Positions 9,332 through 18,184 of a stretch of DNA of 64,000 nucleotides are shown piece after piece. Each line of letters opens with the position of its first letter. The stretch's first letter is position 1. The DNA comes from Hyphomicrobium_A sp044507625. Lineage in GTDB: Bacteria > Pseudomonadota > Alphaproteobacteria > Rhizobiales > Hyphomicrobiaceae. A program made the position numbers and the translations under genes. Below the pieces are notes generated by a model that was given only the letters and a program-made list of their open reading frames with translations, did not search any database and was not told where the DNA came from. The DNA is taken from assembly GCA_044507625.1 (NCBI GenBank), contig JBIQJE010000012.1, positions 1 to 64,000 of the forward strand, written 5' to 3'.

Positions 9332-11223
9332 CAGAAGGCCTGCCCCAGGCCGACATAGACGCCGAATTTCGGCTGCCCGTCGCGATGCGTCATGGGCGCG
9401 GCGAAATCGAGCCGGATCGGCCCGAAAGCCGTGTAGTAGCGCAACCCCAAACCTGCGCCGACATAAACCGGCTCGGAGAAACTGGGGAAGCTGTCCGGTG
9501 AAACGAGCGCTGCGTCGATGAAAGGAACGAGACCGAGCGTGTCCATCACGCGCCATCTGAGCTCGGCCGAGCCGCCGACCATCGACAGGCCGCCCACCAC
9601 TTGGCCCGCATAGGTGGGGCCGAGGCTGCGGAACTCATAGCCGCGCACCGACCCGCCGCCGCCCGCGAAGAAGCGGTACGTGGCCGGCACTTCCGACAGC
9701 GACGCGCCGAAGTCGCTGCCGAAGAGAACGCGTCCCGCGAGCGTTACACGGTCCGCTGCATCGAGTGACAGATAGCTCGCCATCGATAGCTCGGTAGCAC
9801 CGAAGAACGCGCCCTGCGAAAGCTCCGTCACCGGGTTGAGGCGCACCATCGAATGCACGCCCTGGCTCGGATCCATGCGATCGTTGCGGCTGTCATAGAC
9901 CAGCTCGCCGGGCAACCCGAGCAGCGTATAGTTCGTCGTGCCGAAAGCGTCCTCGATGCGCGACTGCGATCCCTCTACCGCTATCGAGCCTGACAGATAG
10001 GGATCGAACCGGTGTGCAAGGCCGATGCGCGCGTTGCCGCCGAGGCTTTCATAGGTGTCGGGGCGCTCCCGCACCAGCCGGATCTCGCTGAAGAGATCGG
10101 TGTCGATGTCGAGGATGCCGGGCTTGGTGAAGGTCGCGCCGACGTCGAACTGCAGTCCTTCCAATCCATCGCCACCGATCTGCGAAACCGTGGCATCGAC
10201 GCGCAATCGTTCGCCCTCGCCAAAGAGATTGCGGTGGCCCCAGTAGGCTTGCACCTCCGCGCCGTCGATCGTCGAGGCGGAGACGGTTGCGCCGAAAAAG
10301 CGCGGTTTGCGCTCGACGACCTCCACGGTGATGGGAATGCCGCCGCTTTCGTCGGTCTCTTCACCCTCGATGACGCGCACCGATTCGATGCTCTCGAACT
10401 TGCGCAATCGCTCGCGGCTCTGTTTCAGCTCCCGCGGGCTGAACCGGTGCCCAGGCTGCAACGCGGTCTGCTCGACGATGCGGCGGGAATCGAGATCGAC
10501 CGAGCCCGTTACGTTGATCCAGCCGTAAACGGCGGGGTCGCCAGGCGCCACGACGAAGCGTACATCGACGACTTGCCGCGCGTGATCTGCACGCACATCC
10601 TTTTCAGCGATCTGCGCAAAAGGATAGCCGCTCGACCGCCACGCTTCGACGATGCGATCCGCCGCCGCGATGATGAGCCCAGACTTTGCCGGCGCACCGG
10701 CCGTGAGGCCATATCCTTGCGGATCGGCGGAGGGCTGCGCTTCCGTGGCGGCGCTCTGCTCGATCGAAATCGCGCCGAAGTGGAACAGCGGTCCCGGGCG
10801 CACGCGGATAACCACCGGCACCGGCGTGCCCTCGGCCGTCGCGATCTCGGCCGGCTGCACGTCGCCGAGCGGCTGCCCCGCAATGGTGATGGCAACGTCG
10901 CCGCCATAGCGGGCCTCGCCGTAGAGGGCCGCAATCAGCCGCTCCACGTCGCTCCGCGCCCGCGAAACGAGCGCGAACGTGTCCGCCGCGCCTTTTTTCG
11001 ATTGCTCGACCAGCGTCGATGCTGAGGAAAGCGCATCCTTCAGCGCGCCGTCATCGCCCTCGACCTCGAGGGAAACCGTATAGGCCAGCGCCTCGGCAGA
11101 CGCGGAACCGTCCTCAAGGATGGAAACGCCGAACAGCTCCAAGGCTGCGGCCGGCCGCGGCACGGAGCACGCGAGCACAGCCGCCACTCCCAGCCATCCG
11201 GCGATCTTGCGGGAACATCGCAA
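9331..11223 (-). CDS. tamA: Outer-membrane assembly factor TamA (Omp85 family)
   Basis: The product (about 630 aa) has a signal peptide, three POTRA-like domains (roughly residues 30-290, including VPVVIRVRPGPLFHFG and VVAPGDPAVYGWINVTG) and a C-terminal 16-strand Omp85 barrel. The barrel has the conserved VRGYEF motif, corresponding to the VRGY/F signature, and ends in GQAF with the terminal Phe. The open frame runs to 11661, but the first about 146 residues look like untranslated sequence. The best start before the signal peptide (RKIAGWLGVAAVLACSV) is a TTG at 11223 with a weak GCAGG site; a nearby GTG is an alternative. It is the first gene of the tamA-tamB pair. Confidence 0.9.
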   Translation of the reverse strand: MRCSRKIAGWLGVAAVLACSVPRPAAALELFGVSILEDGSASAEALAYTVSLEVEGDDGALKDALSSASTLVEQSKKGAADTFALVSRARSDVERLIAALYGEARYGGDVAITIAGQPLGDVQPAEIATAEGTPVPVVIRVRPGPLFHFGAISIEQSAATEAQPSADPQGYGLTAGAPAKSGLIIAAADRIVEAWRSSGYPFAQIAEKDVRADHARQVVDVRFVVAPGDPAVYGWINVTGSVDLDSRRIVEQTALQPGHRFSPRELKQSRERLRKFESIESVRVIEGEETDESGGIPITVEVVERKPRFFGATVSASTIDGAEVQAYWGHRNLFGEGERLRVDATVSQIGGDGLEGLQFDVGATFTKPGILDIDTDLFSEIRLVRERPDTYESLGGNARIGLAHRFDPYLSGSIAVEGSQSRIEDAFGTTNYTLLGLPGELVYDSRNDRMDPSQGVHSMVRLNPVTELSQGAFFGATELSMASYLSLDAADRVTLAGRVLFGSDFGASLSEVPATYRFFAGGGGSVRGYEFRSLGPTYAGQVVGGLSMVGGSAELRWRVMDTLGLVPFIDAALVSPDSFPSFSEPVYVGAGLGLRYYTAFGPIRLDFAAPMTHRDGQPKFGVYVGLGQAF

Positions 11224-11585
11224 TTCGCAGCCTGCGTCTAGCGTTTCTTTCTTGGCCTGAACCCATACGCGGGCCGCCTGTCCAATAGCCGGGGACGCCT
11301 GAGCATCGTGCGATGCCGTGAGCCCGCCAACCCTACGAATCTGATGTGTCTCACCTTGGATAAGTTGTCCGGCAAAGACAAGTGCCGGAGGTCCTGTCGG
11401 AGCGGCAAAAGGCCATGAATGCGCTCGCGAATCACTCCATGGCGATGACGCGACGGGAGAGTGCGCGCACCTACGCGCAAATCGGCGCCGCAAGCTCGGT
11501 TGTAGCATCATCAGTGACCGCCGGCGCTGCGCCCCCGCGATGGGCAAATCGCCACCGCGCGGACGGCTGACCGCGCAACGCCCGG
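11224..11585. other. Intergenic region between dctA and tamA
   Basis: About 360 bases with no supported gene. It lies upstream of tamA and downstream of dctA on the same strand, so it should hold the tamAB promoter and the dctA terminator. I see no clear -35/-10 pair or hairpin with a T run. Confidence 0.45.
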
Positions 11586-12905
11586 TCAGCTCGCGCCTTT
11601 GCGGTCGCCGGTCCCACCCAGCTCCGCCCGCATGCGCTCGACATCGAGCGCGCCCTCCCACCGCGAGACGACGATGGTCGCGACGCCATTGCCGACGAGG
11701 TTCGTCAGCGCGCGCGCTTCCGACATGAAGCGGTCGATACCGAGAATGATGGCCATCGCGTTGACGTCGATGGTGTGGGTCGAGGCGAGCGTCGCCGCGA
11801 GCACGATGAAGCCCGACCCCGTAACGCCAGCCGCACCCTTGGAGGTCAACAGCAGCACGCCGAGGATGCCGAGTTGCTGCGCCAGCGAAAGCTCCACGTT
11901 CGTCGCCTGGGCGAGGAACAGCGTCGCCATCGTGAGGTAGATGCAGGTGCCGTCGAGGTTGAACGAATAGCCGGTGGGAATGACGAGGCCGACGATCGAT
12001 TCTTCACACCCCACCTTCTTCATCCGCATGATCATTCGCGGCAGCACCGATTCCGACGACGATGTGCCGAGCACGATCAGCAGCTCGTCCTTGATATAGC
12101 GGATGAAGCGGAAAATGCTGAAGCCGGCCATCCACGCAATGGGCCCGAGCACCAGCACGATGAACAGGATGCATGTCAGATAGAACGCACCCATCAGCCC
12201 GGCGAGCGAGCCGAGCGTGGAGAAGCCATATTGGCCGATGGTGAAGGCCATGGCCCCGAACGCACCGATCGGCGCCAGCTTCATGATGAGCCCGACGATC
12301 CCGAACAGCACCTGCGAAATCTGATCGACGAGATCGAGCACCAGCTTGCCGCGCTGCCCCGCAGCCTGCAGAGCGAAAGCGAAGAGCAGAGCGAACAGCA
12401 GCACCTGCAGGATGTTCCCGTCGACGAAGGCGCTCGTCGCCGTGCGTGGAATGATGTCGAGCAGGTATTCGACGGTGCTCTGGTGGTCCGCCTTGTCCAC
12501 GTAGCTCGCCACCGCCGACGCATCGATTTTGCTCGGATCGATATTCATGCCATGGCCGGGCCGCAGCACGTTGGAAACGATGAGGCCGAGCGCGAGAGCG
12601 AGCGTCGTCACCACCTCGAAATAGATGAGCGCCTTCACCCCCGCGCTGCCGACCGCCTTGAGGTTCGACATCGAGGCGATGCCGTGCACGACGGTGCAGA
12701 AGATGACCGGTCCGATGATCATCTTTATGAGCTTGATGAAGCCGTCGGCGAGCGGCCGCATCTGCACCCCGAGATCGGGATAGTAGTGGCCGAGCAGAAC
12801 GCCGACCGCGATGGCCATCAGCACCTGGAAATACAGATGGGAGTAGAACGGCCTTTTGGCCGTAGCACCTGGCGCATCATCGCCAAGCGGCGCCGACAGC
12901 AACAT
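11586..12905 (-). CDS. dctA: C4-dicarboxylate/cation symporter DctA (DAACS family)
   Basis: The product (439 aa) matches the DctA/GltP type of secondary transporter that imports succinate, fumarate, malate or aspartate with protons or sodium. Recognisable features include MIIGPVIFCTVVHGIASM near the second helix, the serine-rich reentrant loop LGTSSSESVLPRM, the PTGYSFNLDGTCIYLT motif of helix 7, and the second reentrant loop with TSKGAAGVTGSGF. All are close to DctA, so C4-dicarboxylates are the likely substrate. It is transcribed away from a LysR gene, with a gap of about 490 bases. This makes it a candidate target of that regulator and links it to the exported lyase further right. Confidence 0.92.
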   Translation of the reverse strand: MLLSAPLGDDAPGATAKRPFYSHLYFQVLMAIAVGVLLGHYYPDLGVQMRPLADGFIKLIKMIIGPVIFCTVVHGIASMSNLKAVGSAGVKALIYFEVVTTLALALGLIVSNVLRPGHGMNIDPSKIDASAVASYVDKADHQSTVEYLLDIIPRTATSAFVDGNILQVLLFALLFAFALQAAGQRGKLVLDLVDQISQVLFGIVGLIMKLAPIGAFGAMAFTIGQYGFSTLGSLAGLMGAFYLTCILFIVLVLGPIAWMAGFSIFRFIRYIKDELLIVLGTSSSESVLPRMIMRMKKVGCEESIVGLVIPTGYSFNLDGTCIYLTMATLFLAQATNVELSLAQQLGILGVLLLTSKGAAGVTGSGFIVLAATLASTHTIDVNAMAIILGIDRFMSEARALTNLVGNGVATIVVSRWEGALDVERMRAELGGTGDRKGAS

Positions 12906-13393
12906 CTCCTTGAACTCCCCCGGTACTGCTTAGGTTTTTTGAAACTATAGGTCATCCGCGCGGCACGCACGGAGCACAAATTGATGTGCCAATAAAGATT
13001 TAATGCGAATTGCGGTCCATCGATCAGCGCGCCTTTGCATCGCTTCAACATTCCTGAAGAGTGCTCCTCCTGAGCCTGCTGCACGGGGTGCACCGCGTGC
13101 GCCGTAGCCCTCAAGGACAGACGACAGCACGACTGTTGCGTAGAGCTTCTGAGTAGATGCGCATTCCGGAATGGTCGCCCGTTGTGCGCAGCCGAATTGA
13201 ACGATCCGCTTGATTAGGCGGCGCAGTCCGGGCTTCATCGCGTCGGTACGAGCGAATTCTCGATGGTTAACGCTGCGGGGGCGATGGCGATCGGGCAAAT
13301 CGCGGAGATGGGATCCCCTGGGCTTTTGCCGAAGCCGTGCGCGGAAAATGTGCCTGAAGAAAACGCCTCCCCTGAAAACGCGCCGGTGATCGA
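12906..13393. other. Divergent control region between dctA and the LysR gene
   Basis: About 490 bases with no established gene; it should carry both promoters. A 44-codon frame at 13262-13396 ends TGA overlapping the LysR ATG (ATGA) but has no clear ribosome site. No perfect LysR box (T-N11-A dyad) was identified by eye. Confidence 0.45.
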
Positions 13394-14338
13394 ATGAACC
13401 TGAAAGCCCTGCGCGCCTTCCAGCTTATTGTCGAAGGTGGCTCCCTCACCGCCGCGTCGAAGAGCCTGGGACTGAGCCAGCCGGCCGTGAGCCGCCTCGT
13501 GGCCCTGCTTGAGGACGAGCTGAAGCTCACGCTCTTCAGCCGCTCCGGCCGCACCCTGCGCGTCACCGACAAAGGCGCGGCGTTCTATGTCGCCACGCGC
13601 CATATCCTCCAGGGCCTCGGCGAAATCCCTCGCATCGCAAAAGACATTCAAACCAGTGACAAGCACCTCAAGGTGATAACGACCCCGCGCATCGCGCAGG
13701 GTTTGATGTCGCCGTCGATAGAGCGGCTCCTGCGCCTCAATCCGAAGCTGCGCTGCACGGTCGACGTGCTGTCACGCTTCGACATAGACAATCTCGCCGG
13801 GCTGCGCCGCTTCGATCTGGCGATCGCGTCCCTCCCGGTCACCCATGCGCTCGTCGAACTCGACAATCATCCGCTGTTCAAGGTTCGTCTCGAAGCGGTG
13901 ATGCGCAAGGACCATCCCCTCGCCGCCCGGGAACGGATCACCGCAGCCGACCTCGCCGGCGAAAGCCTTCTGGGTCTCTGGGAAGATCAGCTCTGGCGTC
14001 AGCAGATGAACGATTTCATGCGTTCCAGCGGCGAAACTGCGCAGTATGCCGTCGAAACCCGGTCATCGCTCATGGCTTGTCAGCTCGCGATAGACGGCGC
14101 CGGCATCGCTGTGTTCGACCGCGTGAGCGCCCGTGGGCTCGACATGCGCGATGTCGTTCTGCGTCCGCTCGAGCCCGAGCGGTGGATCTCGTTCGGATAC
14201 GTGCACCATCGCGACCAGAAGCCGGCAAAGAACGCCCAGCTCCTCATCGACTGCGTGCTGCACACGATTGAAGCGTTTCGCGACGAGAGCGCAGCGCATG
14301 CGGCTTCGATAGAGGTTCTCACACCGCACAAAGTGTAG
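13394..14338 (+). CDS. LysR-family transcriptional regulator
   Basis: The product (314 aa) has the LysR winged helix-turn-helix in its first 60 residues (LKALRAFQLIVEGGSLTAASKSLGLSQPAVSRLVALLEDEL) and a substrate-binding-like effector domain from about residue 90 to 300. LysR proteins commonly act on divergent genes, so dctA at 12905 is one candidate. The porin/hydrolase/lyase genes that follow 260 bases downstream in the same direction are another. The effector cannot be read from sequence; a C4-dicarboxylate or the substrate of the lyase would fit the context. Confidence 0.9.
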   Translation: MNLKALRAFQLIVEGGSLTAASKSLGLSQPAVSRLVALLEDELKLTLFSRSGRTLRVTDKGAAFYVATRHILQGLGEIPRIAKDIQTSDKHLKVITTPRIAQGLMSPSIERLLRLNPKLRCTVDVLSRFDIDNLAGLRRFDLAIASLPVTHALVELDNHPLFKVRLEAVMRKDHPLAARERITAADLAGESLLGLWEDQLWRQQMNDFMRSSGETAQYAVETRSSLMACQLAIDGAGIAVFDRVSARGLDMRDVVLRPLEPERWISFGYVHHRDQKPAKNAQLLIDCVLHTIEAFRDESAAHAASIEVLTPHKV

Positions 14339-14598
14339 TCCGCGCGTTCACCTACCGAGCCGCGAGATTTCTGATGCGTGCTTGTCACACACAGTCACAA
14401 ACCATCCCCATCGGCGCGTTAACCAACATCGAATAACGCACTGATAAATAACGTTTTTATCTCGACCGTTGCGTATATCGAAACGGATCATGCGGTAATT
14501 CGTATCCTGTATTCGGACCCTTCACCGCACACTCCCTCCAACGGCCTCGCGCGTGCCCAAGCGAGGCGACTATAAAAGTGCGTATGGGGGAGTGAGTA

Positions 14599-17112
14599 AT
14601 GTTGAGTGTGTACCGCGGCGCCGCGCGTGGGCGTCCGGCGATCGCAACTGCCGTCAAGTATTGCCGACTGCGACTAGGGGCCAGCATCGCGGCCCTGGTG
14701 TTCGCCACGTCCTTCGCCGTGCTGCCTGCACGCGCGGATGGCGGCGACGGCGGTGGCGCGGATGTCCAGGACGTCGATACCTACGCGGCTGACGCTGGCG
14801 ATGCCGGACCGGACACCGCGAACGTTACCTCGGTTTCGTCCCTGGACGACTTCTCCGCCGCCGGCAACAGCAGCGCCCTCTCGATCGAAGGCCTCGTCTT
14901 CGCGCGCAAGAAGATCGGCAACTTCCCGCTGACGACCCTCCGCAACAACGCGGCCGCCAAATCCTATACGCCCTTCATGAGCACCGAGATGGAGGGCGAG
15001 GACTATACCGTCGGCATGCGCGGCACCCTCCAGGCCGACATGTTCGACCAGCCGTTCGAGTTTTCGGCCTTCTACCTCAACCCCATCGGTATCGAGAAAA
15101 CGAAGCTCGGCCTGAGTTCTGGCAGCAAGCAGACCGACACGATCTACGACGACGCGCCGGGCTCCGACATCAGTTCCGTCAACTCCGACAACATCTATGG
15201 CCTCGTCGCCCACCACGAAACGAAGCTCCTCGGCGCCGAGATCAACATGGTGCGTCCGCTCGGGATTCCCGGCGTGACGCTCGGCGCCCGTGCCATCTAT
15301 TTTGGCGAGCACTTCACCTCGACGACCATCGACACGATCAACGACATGCCGGGCGGATCCTCCTCGGCCCGCGATCACGTCGGCGTCCGCACGGACAACC
15401 GTCTCGTCGGCGTGCAGCTCGGTCTGCAACACATGTTCGATCTCGGCCAGGGCCTCAGCGTCGGCGGCAGCATCAAGGGCGGTCTCTATAACAACTACGT
15501 CGACCGCAACCGCACCTTCCTGTCCGAGAACCGCCCGGACCTGCGCAGCTTTGAGGATTCCCGCAACGCCAACGTCTTCGCGCAGGCCGTGGAGATCAAC
15601 CCGCGCGTCGAGTTCAAGCTGTCCGACAGTGTATACCTGACGGCGGCCGGCACCTTTCTATGGCTCAACAACGTCAGCACCGCGCTGCCCCATTACCGGA
15701 CCGTCGAAGATCTCGACGGCGACCGCGATGTGCGGGCGAACGCCAGCACGTATTTTTACGGCGGCTCGCTCGGCCTGAAGTTTCTGTTCGACGCGCCATC
15801 CTCGCCGGCGAGCCCCTATGGCGCCATCGCCACCGCCGACGATTGGTACCCTGGAAACTCCGCCGACATAGAAGACCGCATCGCGGCGCTTGAGGAATCG
15901 ACGGCGGAAAAAGGCAACAGGAAGGTTTCCCTGCGCATCTCCGGCTCCATCAACCGCATGTTCATGATGTGGGACGACGGCGCCAAGAAGGACGTCTATA
16001 TCGTCGACAACACCGCCGCCCGCAGCCGTATCGAGTTCAACGGCGCCGTGAAGATCGCGCGCGGCTGGAGCGCTGGCTATCTTCTATCGGTGGGCCTCGA
16101 CGACAGGGCTGCCAACGACGTCAGCCAGATCAGCGCGCAAGGCGACGACCAGATACAGGTCCGCCATTCCGCCTGGTGGGTGCGTAACAGCCAGCTCGGT
16201 ACGGTGACCATGGGCTATACCTCGCCCGCCACCGACAACATCATCCTGAAGGACGTCGGTGGCATCATGCCCGGCGCGCAGAACATCGCCACCATTGGCG
16301 GCAGCTTTGCCGTGCGCCGCGCGGATTCCTACGAGATCGGTGATGGCGCGCTCATCGACATGCGCACCACGCTCAACGATTTCTCCGCCGGCGCCAGCGT
16401 CGACACGTTGCGCCGCAACGTGGTGCGTTATGATGCTCCGCGCATCTCCAGCCAATGGGGCAACATCGACCTCTCGGCCGCCTGGGGCGAGGACGACTTC
16501 ACCGACTTCGCTGTCGAGTACGGCATCAACTACAATGATTGGAAATTCCGCGCCGGCGCGGGTTACCTGCACGACACCGACGAAAGCGGCCGCGCCAACA
16601 GCAGCCGCGACCGGCAGGAATACAAGGGCTCGGCAAGCCTGTTGCACATTCCAACCGGCCTGTTCGGCACCGCCGCCTACGTCCGCCGCGAATTCAACGG
16701 CTTCGATACCTCCAACCAGGCCGTCTTCGGCGAAAATACTGTCGGCATCGTGACGCCGCCCGGCACCAACCGTCCGCCGATCGACTACCTCTATACCGCC
16801 GCCGGCATGCGGCGCGGCTTCTGGTCGATGGGCGATACCTCCGTCTATGGCGAGTTCGCCCAAGTCGACGACGCAATCCGGGGCCTGCGCGAAGCGGGTC
16901 TGCGCGAGGTGACGAAGAGCCGTCTCACCATGGTTGGCGCCGCCGTCTCGCAGGACATCACGGACGCGGGGATGGATCTCTATGCAGGCTTCCGCCTCTA
17001 TTCCTTCGACGTCGAAGGTGTGCAGGTGCGCTCCAACACGCCGACCGGTCCAAGCCCGGTTCCGCTCACCGACCTCGCCATCGGCTACGCCGGCACCCGC
17101 ATCAAGTTCTGA
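14599..17112 (+). CDS. Outer-membrane protein: BBP7-like barrel joined to a porin domain
   Basis: The product (837 aa) begins with a long signal peptide (cleavage near ARADGG). Residues about 90-400 look like a BBP7/Lpg1974-type pore-forming barrel (SALSIEGLVFARKK at the start, aromatic-ended LKFLFD around 393-398). Residues about 422-837 look like a rhizobial porin: a short coiled coil (IEDRIAALEESTAEKGNRKVSL), then strands such as VSLRISGSINRMFMMWDDG, ending with RIKF and the outer-membrane terminal Phe. Each part has the length of a complete barrel, so this appears to be a fusion. A GGGGGAG site precedes the ATG. The upstream 260 bases are unusually AT-rich. It probably admits the substrate for the exported enzymes encoded next. 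The domain assignment is from memory of the families. Confidence 0.75.
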   Translation: MLSVYRGAARGRPAIATAVKYCRLRLGASIAALVFATSFAVLPARADGGDGGGADVQDVDTYAADAGDAGPDTANVTSVSSLDDFSAAGNSSALSIEGLVFARKKIGNFPLTTLRNNAAAKSYTPFMSTEMEGEDYTVGMRGTLQADMFDQPFEFSAFYLNPIGIEKTKLGLSSGSKQTDTIYDDAPGSDISSVNSDNIYGLVAHHETKLLGAEINMVRPLGIPGVTLGARAIYFGEHFTSTTIDTINDMPGGSSSARDHVGVRTDNRLVGVQLGLQHMFDLGQGLSVGGSIKGGLYNNYVDRNRTFLSENRPDLRSFEDSRNANVFAQAVEINPRVEFKLSDSVYLTAAGTFLWLNNVSTALPHYRTVEDLDGDRDVRANASTYFYGGSLGLKFLFDAPSSPASPYGAIATADDWYPGNSADIEDRIAALEESTAEKGNRKVSLRISGSINRMFMMWDDGAKKDVYIVDNTAARSRIEFNGAVKIARGWSAGYLLSVGLDDRAANDVSQISAQGDDQIQVRHSAWWVRNSQLGTVTMGYTSPATDNIILKDVGGIMPGAQNIATIGGSFAVRRADSYEIGDGALIDMRTTLNDFSAGASVDTLRRNVVRYDAPRISSQWGNIDLSAAWGEDDFTDFAVEYGINYNDWKFRAGAGYLHDTDESGRANSSRDRQEYKGSASLLHIPTGLFGTAAYVRREFNGFDTSNQAVFGENTVGIVTPPGTNRPPIDYLYTAAGMRRGFWSMGDTSVYGEFAQVDDAIRGLREAGLREVTKSRLTMVGAAVSQDITDAGMDLYAGFRLYSFDVEGVQVRSNTPTGPSPVPLTDLAIGYAGTRIKF

Positions 17113-17141
17113 TCATGACCTTCCCTGAGGCATTGACGCCC

Positions 17142-18125
17142 ATGATTACGCGCGCTTCCAAATCCACCCAGCATTGCCGCCGGCCGCGGCGCCTGTTCTC
17201 CGCGATGTCACTCTGGGCGGCGGCCCTCGGCGCGGCGATGTTTGGCGGAAGCGTCGTCTCCCACGCCACAGAGCGGGCCTTCGACCCCGCCCGCGGGGAG
17301 CGAATGCCCGTGGGCGACGGCGTATTCGAGGTCGCGGCCGTGCCGCGTGGGCCCGTCGCCATCTACACCTACCGGCCTGCATCGGCGTCCGCGAACAGCC
17401 CGATCTGGGTCGTGATGCCCGGCATGCGCCGCGACGCTCACCGCCACCTGGCCTTCGACTACTACGATACCTGGCAGCCGCTCGCGGAACGCTACGGTGC
17501 CATCCTGCTTGTCCCTGAGTTCACCGCCGAAAAGTGGCCCGGCGTGTGGGCCTATAATTTCGGCAACGTCCGCAGCCAGCACCTTCAGGCCAAACGCTGG
17601 AACGAGACGAGCTTCTATGTTGTCGAGCAAGCTTTCCGCATGGCCGCGGGCAGCGTTGGAAGCGCGCGCAGCAAGTTCAGCATTTTCGGCCACGGCGCGG
17701 GCGGGCAATTTATCCAGCGCTACGTACTGCACGCGGGATGCGGCATGATCGACCGTGCGGTCGCAGCGAACCCGGGTTGGTTCATGCTCCCCGACAGTGA
17801 ATATCGCTACCCCTTCGGCTTGCGCGGCGCCCCCATTCCGGACCGCACGCTCGCACGCGGATTCGCCTGCAACCAGACGCTGCTGCTCGGCACCGCCGAC
17901 ATCAATTACGGCGGACTGCGCAACGACCCCGAGGCACGCGCCCAAGGCAAGACGCGTTACGCCCGCGGACAATTCTATTTCACCCGCTCCCATGCAACCG
18001 CCGCACGCATGGGTGTCCCGTTTAACTGGCACCTGCGCGAGGTGCCTGGCGTGGGGCACGAGGCCAGCCGCATGGCACCCGCCGGCGCGGCGATCCTCGC
18101 CGGCCGCGCGTTGCCGGATGCGTGA
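17142..18125 (+). CDS. Exported alpha/beta-hydrolase-fold protein lacking the serine nucleophile
   Basis: The product (327 aa) has a basic N-terminus and a hydrophobic stretch (about residues 20-42) that form a signal peptide. The body resembles PHB-depolymerase-like alpha/beta-hydrolases: IWVVMPGMRRDAHRH, LVPEF, AVAANPGWFMLPD, LLLGTADIN and the His motif VPGVGHEA. The nucleophile elbow, normally GHSAGGQF, reads GHGAGGQF here: residue 185 is Gly (codon GGC at 17694-17696), one base from AGC serine. It may have lost esterase activity or use another mechanism. The ATG at 17142 has a GAGG site; one at 17115 is 2 bases after the porin stop. It lies 29 bases after the porin gene, so it is probably in the same operon. 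Confidence 0.75.
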   Translation: MITRASKSTQHCRRPRRLFSAMSLWAAALGAAMFGGSVVSHATERAFDPARGERMPVGDGVFEVAAVPRGPVAIYTYRPASASANSPIWVVMPGMRRDAHRHLAFDYYDTWQPLAERYGAILLVPEFTAEKWPGVWAYNFGNVRSQHLQAKRWNETSFYVVEQAFRMAAGSVGSARSKFSIFGHGAGGQFIQRYVLHAGCGMIDRAVAANPGWFMLPDSEYRYPFGLRGAPIPDRTLARGFACNQTLLLGTADINYGGLRNDPEARAQGKTRYARGQFYFTRSHATAARMGVPFNWHLREVPGVGHEASRMAPAGAAILAGRALPDA

Positions 18126-18184
18126 TCGGAGCGGAACGTCCAGCCGCAAGGCATAAGACCAGGAAACTTAGGATCACCTCCCCG

